Source: Micrasema longulum (taxonomy: Eukaryota; Arthropoda; Insecta; Trichoptera; Brachycentridae). Taken from it: a stretch of 64,000 bases of DNA. The position numbers and the translations under genes are program-made. The stretch lies in assembly GCA_022494885.1 (NCBI GenBank), contig JAGVSM010003929.1, positions 146,862-210,861 of the forward strand. The letters are read 5' to 3'. The notes beneath the pieces were generated by a model. The model was not told the DNA's origin and did not search any database. It was given only the letters and a program-made list of their open reading frames with translations. This document shows positions 1 to 10,500 of this stretch, in pieces; position 1 is the first letter of the stretch; each line of letters opens with the position of its first letter.

Positions 1-289
1 ATAAGCCATCTAAACATAAATTAATGTTTAAACTTCTATATTCCCTTCTCAAAGAGTGTTTTGATAAAAATAAAAAAAAGTTCAACAGGTGGTGAAATTA
101 ATCTTTTTTTTTTTCATTTAATAAATAATAATCTGTGCATTATTTTTGATTTCTAAACATCCATTTTTCAAAACATTTAATGCCAATCTGATAGCTTTTC
201 CCTATAAAAGTGTTGAGTGTATAATAATTATGGTTTTAAGCACATAATATTCATATTTTATGCTCTATAATCCTTATTATTACTTGTAG

Positions 290-442
290 AGTCAAATCAG
301 ATGGTTGGAAATTCAAATAAAAAAGAAGATGTATGAATACCAAGATTACCAAGCTTATTACTACAAACCCGTGGATGGGAAGTTCTTGCGAAGGTATGAG
401 GAGTACACTAAGGACATGGACCAGAGATTGGGAGATCGCTAA
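290..442 (+). CDS. Terminal coding exon of an unrecognised + strand gene
   Basis: An acceptor (ending TTGTAG) is followed by an open frame of 50 residues in phase 0 that ends in TAA at 440-442. The peptide starts SQIRWLEIQIKKK and continues with a tyrosine-rich stretch (MYEYQDYQAYYYKPVDGK) and an acidic/basic tail ending MDQRLGDR. Heptad-like charge spacing suggests a helical, possibly coiled-coil C-terminus. A poly(A) signal follows 70 bases later. The upstream exons lie to the left of the window. I do not recognise the family and assign no function. The gene is convergent with the RING-finger gene that ends at 4090. An exon call is more likely than chance because acceptor, frame, stop and poly(A) signal come in the right order and the frame is free of repeats. 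Confidence 0.6.
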   Translation, partial: SQIRWLEIQIKKKMYEYQDYQAYYYKPVDGKFLRRYEEYTKDMDQRLGDR

Positions 443-512
443 AGACTCTTTGCCTTTACTTCATGCAGTTATGTTTTCAATTTGTGAATATCTAATATAA
501 TACAATGTAGAT

Positions 513-518
513 AATAAA
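513..518 (+). terminator. Poly(A) signal AATAAA after the 290-442 exon
   Basis: AATAAA lies 70 bases after the TAA stop and is followed by a T-rich stretch. This is the usual arrangement at the 3' end of an insect mRNA. Such hexamers are common in AT-rich DNA, so the evidence is its position. Confidence 0.45.
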
Positions 519-624
519 TCATGTAGATAATTTTGAATTATTTTATTTTATTTTAACAAAGTAATAATTACAATTCCAAGTTAAGTTTGAAAATAAGTCT
601 CTTTGGTTGTCTTATAGGTTAAGG

Positions 625-1077
625 CAGTGGTCGGCAAACCGCGGCTCTTTAGCCACTCGAGTACGGCTCACACAGCGCGACTGATGTTCATTTTTGTTCC
701 ATTTATTTTGTCTAAGGATCCTACAGAAGAACTTTTACTTTTATTGCCGTTTGAATAATTGAGGATATTGCAAATGCTCTGAGAAACATCATATTAAACT
801 CAATAAAATTGTTTCAATTTCAACAGATAGGGTTAAAAAGTATGGCCAGAGTAAGAAGAGGTCAAAACAAATTTTTATTTTGAAACCAAAAATGAATCGC
901 GAAATACCTGTGTACCATTGCATCATTTATCAAGAAGCGATTTGTGAGCAGGCTTTTACAGAAGAAATTTGCAATGTTATGGAATTCGTGATCAAGATTG
1001 TTAACACGTTTTAAAACTAAATTATGTTGGCTCTTAAAAGAAATCTTAATTGTTGTACTGCTGATATTTGGCTCTGG
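625..1077 (+). mobile_element. hAT transposon remnant (ZBED5/GTF2IRD2-like transposase piece)
   Basis: It begins with CAGTGGTCGGCAAACC, the typical end of a widespread hAT group. An interior stretch at about 820-1013 reads, with breaks, as hAT transposase, including VYHCIIYQEAICEQ and a following EICNVMEFVIKIVN. These match the pattern FHCIIHQE...L.G known from domesticated vertebrate hAT relatives. The right part (TTGTACTGCTGATATTTGGCTCTG) resembles the subterminal 3' region. The expected inverted copy of the left end is missing, so the element is truncated or deleted inside. The coding potential is destroyed. Confidence 0.6.
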
Positions 1078-4000
1078 GTTAAGGGCATGACATGCCCAGT
1101 TGATTCATCATAAGTTGTATGTGCTGTGAGAGTGGAGATTGGATAGTGTATTATTGCAGCGTTGCCAATCCTATCGATTTTTCGGTAGATCTAGCGATTT
1201 TGGCAGAAATCTGCCAAATTTGATCAAAATTCTACAGTTTTTTTAAATATTTCCTTGTTTTTTCCTCTTTTCCGTAGAATAATATTTAAATCAAATATTC
1301 TTCCTCGATTTCGACAATCCCAAATAAATAAATAAAACGAATACTTATTTTAAATTTTTATGTTTGCTCAGTAAGCTAGGGTTTTAGGTTGCCATCCGTT
1401 GAATATTAAGAAAACTACTTATCATTCGTACATAGTACATACTAAGATAAGATGAAGGAAAGACGGTAAATTAAAATTATGACATTTCTCTTCACAACTT
1501 AATAGTTTATTTTTATATCAGAGGATCACCTTTCATGGAAATAATCAAAGAATTGGTTTTATTTTCAGTTAATTATCTATTTTCTAGTTAAATTGAGTTT
1601 AATATTGATCATTGTTCAGTACTTCAGCAGTTAGCAGTTATTTATTTATCAATTACTAACGTAAAATATTGATGAATTATTTCCTTGTTTGGTTCTTTTT
1701 TCATGTCTGAAAATGATAGCCCTGTCGGTGCTGATGAATCTTAGAGTAATAACCTTATAGAGTCGCCCATATGGAGAAAAAAAAAGAATACAAAAATAAA
1801 AGATAGTAAATGTTAGCACATTTTATTAACATTACAATACATGTCTGATTTCTAACAATGAAGAGTAACAACATTTCGTGTCGCGTTTAGAAAAGTCTAC
1901 ACAACAGATGTTTCCTAAATTTTCCTTTACCTAAACAGATTGATATGAAATTCTACATTACGTTGAAAAATTCCAACAAATCATATCCATCTACTACATA
2001 CAGACAATGTTGTAACAATTTACATATATTAAGATTTGTAAGCACATCTTGACGGTAATAATTCCACAGTACTAAGTGTTCATTCAGTGGAACATTTATC
2101 TGGAGATTGTTTTCCATATAAATATTAAGTACATATCACATTCAGCTTTTGAGATCTATGAAATGGATTAGCGCACAAAAAGAAGGGTACGCTTTCACAT
2201 CAATAGAGTATAAAGGAACCTTATACATTTAGATGGCTCTATACGTGGACTTCTCTTTTCATAACAAACCAGCATTTTCCGTTATTGTAAACAGTTAACT
2301 ATCAAAATATACCTATCTGTATTATATATTAAGTATAGCAAAATCCATAGATCTTTCTACTCATAAATAAGAATGTTCAACCTTTCCGCTATTTACATAA
2401 TTAAATTTGATAAAACATTTGTAATTTGAAATATTGATAAAGAATTTAGAAAGCCAACTTCTAAAGACTTAAATATCTATTCTCATTGTCTCTACATTTA
2501 CAAGTATTTAGCAGTAATGGATTCATGCATAAGTCTAAAGAAATACATATTTATATTATTGCCAAATGTGTTAAATATTAATTCCCAAAAGACATAAGAT
2601 ATGAAAATAAAAATTTCTAACTTTACATATTCGTATGGAAGCATTTCCGTTAGTAATATACAAACTTTGTTTGAAAACTAAGAACGGATTCCATCAAGAT
2701 ACAGATACATAACATCTTGTAATTATCTATATGATATTGCATTTCAAAATTGACATGCGTACGTATTATGTATTTCTAATTTAAAACTGCCTAACCATTG
2801 CTACATTTAATGTTTATTTAAGTGCAGTTCAATTACAACCATCCAAATTTGATCACATTATGTATGTTGCAATAGTGACTGTTAATTATTGGTTGTTAAA
2901 AGTAGGCATTGTTATTTATCTCAAAATCTATTATAATTTAAATTAATATCAGAAATAAATTGCACAACAAATTAACAAAATGTGAAATTCTAGCAATATT
3001 TCAACAGTACAATATGCACGGGAAGATATTATTGTTATTTATAATACCAAAATTGTTTTAAATTGTAATTTGGAATCCAGTTGCCCATCTCCAGTATTCC
3101 ATTTTGTCTGGATAAATACAAAATAGCAGTCGTTAATTCACAAAAATCATTTAAATTGATCCGTATTTCAAAGTACATCTCAAATGGTTGGACTGCACGA
3201 AAAACAAATAAATTTGTCATCACACGATTCATGGGTAGGTACATAAAATATATTTTGCTGTGCTGGGTATAATACTTATGAAGATGAATCATATCACATA
3301 ATTTTTAATTATAAATTTTAAAAGGGATTTATTTTTTATTTGTGTTTTAACCCATTGTATATTATATAGCATTGCTTTAGGCATTTCATGAGATTCAATC
3401 CAAAAAGCTCCGTAGGATGTTTCACACAAGAAGTAATATCTCTGTGTCTAAAAAATTCAGTGGCTATAAATCAATATTTTCACACAACTAGGTTTTTTTT
3501 TTCTGAGATTGAACAAATTTGATTATAATGAAGTTTCCTTTTTATTTTGAAGACATTACCAGTTTTTATTTTATTTTTAAAAAAGCTCAGGCAAAAGTGC
3601 TTGATGGTCAATAAAGAAATGTGAAACTAAATCAAGGAGTTTTATTGATACTTTTTATCAAAATTTACTTACAAAAACATCAATAATATTGTACGTTCAA
3701 ATTTTATTTAAAATTATTTTCAATTTTAGTAACTTGTCTGAAATTCTTTTAGTAACTTTGATTCAGATTTGAAAATATCACAAACTTACTATTCAGAGTA
3801 TTAAAAGTATGTAACTTTTATATTTTTCATTGTAATTTTTAAATTTAATAAAATAAATTGTTATTTTCTACCTCAAATTTGATAAATTATTATCTCTTTT
3901 AGATTTAGAAAGTTTTTGACTTTACATTATTATACTTAAAGAAAAGTATAAAAATAATGTTATAATATGTTACTTCAATACCCTAAATACAGGTGGAATC

Positions 4001-4089
4001 ATTAAGTATCGACAAATGTAATTATTGAAACAGGAATGTACGCAATAGGCTGGACCATTGGAAGTGTACTGATATATTTCCCAGTAGAA
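1078..4089. other. AT-rich stretch, possible long 3' UTR of the RING gene
   Basis: I see no convincing exon or recognised repeat in most of this stretch. It lies directly downstream (minus strand) of the RING-gene stop at 4090. A minus-strand AATAAA (plus TTTATT at 1822-1827) could end a long 3' UTR, and there are several closer candidates such as those around 3570. The part near 1150-1330 contains CTATCGATTTTTCGGTAGATCTAGCG-like runs split by mismatches and may be an old repeat. The open frames at 3035-3292 and 3081-3272 overlap on opposite strands and look like chance. Confidence 0.3.
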
Positions 4090-4540
4090 CTATTTTTTGT
4101 CCTTTTCAGTTAGTAGCGCTTGCTTCGCTTCCTTTTTTGCTTTCTTCTTCTCTTCTTTAGCGAGAAGTTTGGCTTGTCTTTCTTCTTCTTTGGCTTCCCT
4201 CTTGGCTTCTCGCTTCGCCTCTTTTTCCGCCTTCTGTTTAATTTTTTCTTCTTTTTTTCTCTCTGCTACTTCATTTTTTTTATTGTCATTTTTTTCATCC
4301 CTTTTATTTTTGTCTTCTGATTTTTTCAATTTGTCATCGTCTTTTCTCTTTTCATCGCAATGTTTTATCCCTTGGTTATTATTGATAATATTCGAGTTGT
4401 TTTCATTTTCATCCTGAACATTTTTTCTGTTAGACGATGATTTTCCAACATCCTCTTTATTGAATTTTTGCGGCATACGATAGTAATTTCCTTTCTTCAT
4501 TGGAGTGGTTTCTAGCTGGGTTAATATCTTTTGTGCGCAT
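4090..4540 (-). CDS. RING-finger gene, terminal exon (Lys/Glu-rich tail)
   Basis: On the minus strand an acceptor (AATTTCAG) at 4541-4542 opens a 451-base exon ending in TAG at 4090-4092. The first base completes an Arg codon split from the 6305-6046 exon. The peptide starts [20 protein letters not shown] and then becomes strongly charged, with repeated [19 protein letters not shown] blocks over the last 70 or so residues. This is a predicted long helix or coiled coil and could act as a nuclear or nucleolar basic tail, which is an inference. The open frame on the other strand (4097-4417) is a shadow of this biased sequence. The internal ATG at 4500 is not the gene start, because the frame continues upstream to the splice site. 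Confidence 0.75.
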
Positions 4541-7500
4541 CTGAAATTGCATTGTAAATATTAGTGTCTTTATAAAATTAGGTATGTTTGAGGCGTTTTT
4601 CATTGATTAAAAAAAATGCAATGTATGCTTTTTGCTATTACTATTTTCTTTTTTAAGTCACTTTGTATGTTGTTTATTATTGTAATTCACATATTTATGC
4701 TTTTATCTAAGAGTCAAATACATATTTGAATCAATAAGCTGTTAGAAGCAGAATTTATAGAAATCTGCTCCGCAAACAAAAAAAATGTACAGGGAGATGG
4801 CTATATCGACTCAATGTTGGAATCACATCATTAAATAAGATTTGGGAGCTTACCGAAGACATACTGTTCATTTACTTACTCCATCTTTAAGTGACATTTG
4901 AAAGACCAGAACCAAACAACTGATTAACCGATATGCAAACAATTTTCATAATAAAATTCTGTTTCCTGATGAAAAAATATTCAACATCAATGAAAACTTC
5001 AAGAAGCAAAATGACTACTGGGTGCTCTGAGAAGTCTCTTGAGTGATTACCCAAGTTCAAAGAGGTTATCATACAGCATCAGTGATGGTTTTTTTATGAA
5101 GGGGTTACTGAGCTTTATTTTTATGCTCAGGGTGTGAAGACAAGTGCGAAATTGTACCAATATGTCATTCTGGAAAAACCTTTTAGTGAAACATTCTCTC
5201 TCTGTTGCAACAAACTTAGAACTGAATAACTCCCTAGAGAGGAAATCCAGCCTGTCTGCAAACATTTGGACATACTCAAAACATTGTTGACACAATGTTT
5301 GATTCAAGAGATTGGATATTCCAACAAGATTCTACTACAGTCCACAAAGCAAAGTCTGCCCAGCAATGGCTAGAAATTTACGCACCAGAGTTTATTAGAG
5401 CTGAAGATTGGCCCTTCGGAAGCTCAGATTTGAATTCATTGGACTGCAAAAATCAAATTCGGCCCCTTAGAGTCAGAGAAACGTATCTCGATTTTGTCTA
5501 CTTTACAGGAGAGATCAAAAACAGGTTTAAAATGCAGTAATTTTTTTTCTTATAAACAAATGGAAAAGAAATGAGAAGTCAGTTTTAAAAAATGTCAAGT
5601 GTTTAAAAACAGGTAAATTTTTTACTACTTTATTAATCTGTTTTTTTTGTATTTGTATCTCCTGTAAAGTAGGCAAAATCATGTTACGTTTCTCTGACTC
5701 TAAGGGGCCGAATTGTGGTCAGTATTGGAGAACATGGCCTGTAGCAGATGTCATCCAAACTTATAGAGTTTGAAACGGTCTCTGAAGAAAGCAGTATGGC
5801 GTTTTACCATGGATATCGCGCATGCTGCTATCGATGACAGGCCTATGTGAAGGCAAGGGTAGGACATTTTGAATGTTTTTTTTAATTAGTGTTATATGTG
5901 TGTAAATCTAGTAATAAAACAAAACATTCGTAACCTCTACGGTTTTTTTATTGCAGTCAAAATAGTTTTTAACAGTGTTTATGGGTAGATTGGTGTATGT
6001 CACACTATGTTAAAAACAAATATACCAATTCTATGTATTACAAACCTGATTCTGGTAGATGTGGAAGCAACTGCATTGTTTCCAACTGTTACATATCCTA
6101 CTGCGGCACAGGGTGATGTTTTTACACTATCGGTTTCCTTTGCAATTCCAACTGACGTAACCCGGGACTCTTTACGTGCCTCCTTAGAGTTGGTTAGTTG
6201 GGAAGCTCGGAAGTCTCTCTGGAACTCCTTGATTGGTGGTAATCTTCCATTAGTTGAAGACAGGTCTCCCAAGCAGCTCTGACCTCGATAATCCTGAAGT
6301 CTTAACTGTAAACAAATTTATTATCATTCCCTTATCCGCATATCTATAATTGTGCATAAATAAAATCTAGATCTTCCAAGATTTCATATACATGAGGTCA
6401 GTAATTCATTCTTAGGGGGAATGTATGCCAACCAAACTATCTGAAGTCATATTTTCCATTTTTTTTGTTGTTATTAGACGTTATGATTTAAAAAAAAAAA
6501 ACATTTTAAACATTCATGCTGGGATAAAGTACGAAGATTGGTTTCTTCAATTAATGTCACAATATTCTATCGGTTTATGACTGGTTATCGACTAGGAATC
6601 GGATAAATGCCGCTTTAAATAATGTGTTTGAAATTAATTTGATTGAACATGCACATTTTAGAAAAGTTCATATTTTTATTAAATAAAAACATATTAAAAG
6701 AAGAGTTGAAATAATTTATTGAGAGCGCTGGAGTTGGAGTGGAGAATTTATTTATCTTTTATTTTAAATCTTAAAATAGTACGCATATAATAGGAACAAT
6801 AATAGGATGTTCACATAGTGTAGATTTTCAGTTTATTTTTGTTTCAAATATTAAGATTCAGTATTAATAAAACATACGTGGGGATCACAGTCCATTGATA
6901 GATGACACACACACACCTGAAATATAGAGCAATGATCGATGAACCACGTCATCATTTTATATTGAATATAATACTACATATTCTGCAAGACAAACATTAT
7001 TGCACATTAGACATCTGTCCTCATAAGAGCAACGAACCGGAGTACATTAACTTCGTTCATACCATTGAGACATGAAGGACAAAGGAACGCTGCCTATAAA
7101 GAGACCACAGGGCTTGGTAACATCAGTCAGCCCAGTCAGTTCAACTCTTCATTGCCGTTACTCTCACGTTACACAACAAAGTTCCGTTAATTTATTCGCC
7201 ATGTTATAAATATACCTTGGAACACCAAAATCGTGTTTTCTGTCAATCTCTAACTGGGGTAGTAGCTCCAACCCTTAACAACCATAAATCCTACATGTAC
7301 CTAGAATATTTCCATATGATTCTTATTTTCGCCAATTGAATGGTTTGGGAAGATAGGAAGAATTTGCCTTAAGGCAAAAACTTTACTCAAAAACCTTACT
7401 CAAAAAACGCCGTGACTTTGTCATGGCCAATCATAAATCAGAGCTACTTATTTTTGCGCTGCCAGCGAGAAAAATCATTTAAAGTTCCGAATTTAATTGT

Positions 7501-10500
7501 TCCTAGTGGTAAAAATTACCTTCATGGAATGGTGCTGAGAGCGGCGCAGGGCGGAGGACCCTGGCTGGCGGAGCGGGGGCGCCATTCGGCGGGGCACAGC
7601 CCCCAGGCAGCCCCCCTCACACCCCCCTCCGCCGCAAACCCGGGGACACCCACTCGCTGCACTCGCACCACTGCTGGAGGACACGGACGAAACTCCTGAA
7701 ACAATAAATCTGTTCTGTAAAATGACTTTATAATGTGAATGTTTTAGGCGGCTCTCGTGGTAGATAAGTAGATAAGACGCATGATTCACGCACGGGAGTT
7801 CTGGGTTCGATTACAGGTGATATTTCTGATAGAAATAATTTAAATTAAGAGTAAAGTACTTATTAGAGGTTTAATTACACTTATGAATTACTGTAAGTAA
7901 ACCTCGTGGCCTGTTGTGGTCCAAAAAAAATATGAACAGAAGATATGCCCTTACTCAACATGGTTCTTTTTAGGTAAGTTCATGGACATCATTTTTATGG
8001 TTTTGTATCCTTTACACTAAATATTTCCTGTTTTGTGAAATAAAGATATATTTTTTAAAAGTCATTTACAACCGTGCTGTTTTTGATCATTTATGGGAAA
8101 ATGTGGCTGATTATCATTGACATCGACGATTTTCGAAATAATTTCATTATTATATTACCATAGACAATAAATAATTATGCTTTATAATAATTTAGGATTA
8201 GGGATGCAACATCGCCTACCAAAACATCGACGCCCCGATGTACCGAAGAATTAACATCGATGTTTAAAAACATCGATATATCGTAAAAAACCATCGGATT
8301 GCTACATCGATGTGTTTTTTCTAAACGAACACCGATGTTTCTTTGCGATATATCGATGTTTTGAAAACATCGCTACACAGGATCACCAGTTGAGTTGGTA
8401 CCTGAGAAGGAGGATGATCCACTGGTCATGGAATAAAGACTAGCCGAGTTAGGTACGGAGTGCGCCCCTACAGAGTAGGCGCTGGCTGACCCCGGTAGGC
8501 CCCACGCCTTACCCACTGAGTAACTGCTGGCTGATCCCGGGACCTGAAAGCATATAAATAATAATAAAATACATTAATTTTTTACATAAAAACAGTTTTA
8601 TTCACCCTAGTGAATCCACCTATGGTACATTTCTAACAATATTTTGTGTAGATTGTTGGTGTGTTCTTGTAAGTCCAATATTTAATATATTACATTACAT
8701 TACGAACTGAATGTAACACTTGATGGATTTCTTTGAGAAAGATATTTTGAAATGTTATTTTTCTCCGTCCGCGTTCGAAGACCTATTTTTTTTAAAAAAC
8801 TCCGTAAGAATGTTTGTCAAAATATATTTCTCTAGATTTGTATTTATAATGTATTTTTTTTTTTTTTTTGATTTAATATAGGTACACACGCAAGTCGATG
8901 ATTGAATAAAACCAGTGCGACGATGGTGCCGTTGTCTAGTTGAAAAAAGAAATATATATATTCCCGATTTTAGTATCAGTTTTTAAAATTATTTTAGTCA
9001 TTAATTAGATTTTTTGGTAATTTACAACAACAACAAACAATAATGCCATGTATCTGTAGAGGTAGGCAGAGAGGTCTATCTAAACTATATCATTTTATCA
9101 CATACCTAGCTTCCTCTATATTAACGCATTTGTTCATTCTCGCACGCCGACTATTTCCACTTTTATATCCATCTTCATGTATTTGTTGAATTCTGTCATG
9201 CTTGACCTTGTTTTCTATATTCATCGTAAATCTTTTTTGTCATTTTTTCGCTGTCCATTCGCTCTACTTTCTTGAATATGGTCAGTAATGCTTCTCTAAA
9301 CCTAGCACGGATCCCGGCATTTGTACGCCATTCCCACTTTTATGTCGCACGTCGATTATTCCCCCTTTCAGGCCCGTCTTCGAGTATCCGTTATATTCGG
9401 ATATGTTACGTTTTCTCCGTTTTCTGCTCACCCAAGATTCGCACGTTATTTTTGCAGTTTTTTGCTGTCCACAGATGCAGTTGATGTTCCTATATTATAT
9501 CTATCTGGATTCTTAAGCCGCGTTACCTCTACTATGCTTCATAAATTGCACTATTTCTGTACAAGATTAAAGCCTCGCAAGCTGCCTCCTCGGGGTAAAT
9601 GCATATAAAAGAGTCGTCAACTCACCTGCCAGCTCTTGCTGTTCGGTATGCTTTGCTTGAGACGAAGGATCTTAGCTCTGCAGATGACGCAGCGGAGCGG
9701 CAGCAGGCGCTGGCTGACGGCCATCTGGATGGTCTTCACGAAACACTTGCGGCATACCACGCGGTGGCCGCAGGGGGATGTCTGCATTGTGGCCTTGGCA
9801 TTCACGCAGATAACGCACTGAAATCATCAGTACCACAGTAATAAACACCCATAAATGCTTTCATATAAAAATAAAATATTGTTTAGTGAACATAGTGATG
9901 TAGTTTTATTTTGCGAAAAAGTCAATATTGTACTATATTAATAATAAATTATATATATTCGAGACTATTAAACTAAACCAAATTTATAAAAATTAATTAT
10001 GTATCGTATTATAAGCGCTATGATTTTTTGAGGTTTTTTATTTCTGAAATTACTCCGCGGGTGACGTCTCAATTCTCTTCCGCTTCTTCTCGGTTCTGCG
10101 GATCGGTCCGTTGACGGTAAGTATACCGGAAATCTTCCACAACTCTTTTATCATTGGTTGATTCACATGAACTAGTGACATCGTTCAAATTAGTTCGTTT
10201 TTATTAAAATATTTTTGAATATGTTTATCGTACATTTTCAAGAAACTTTGCGGTATAATTTAATGCTCTAATTTTTACGGCGCGTAAGAAAGAGTTTTTT
10301 TATCCAATTTACCGTAGGGCTGAAGTTTCTCATTAGAATGTGTGAAACTGTAATTTGAACGAAAAAACGGTTTTTTACTCTAGAATCCTGAAAAAAAACC
10401 AAATAAATTTTACCCTATTTTAGTAATTTTAAAATGAAAATGAAAATGTATTGAGTTTCTCTTCTGACGTTTCTTTGTTGAATTGCATTTTAATTACTTA

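Noticed and set aside
4097..4417. 106-codon Ser/Phe-rich open frame on the + strand
   Set aside because: It is the antisense shadow of the Lys/Glu-rich terminal exon of the RING gene.
7412..7699. 95-codon + strand open frame over the GC-rich segment
   Set aside because: Shadow of the minus-strand exon. The minus frame has proper splice sites and matching phases.
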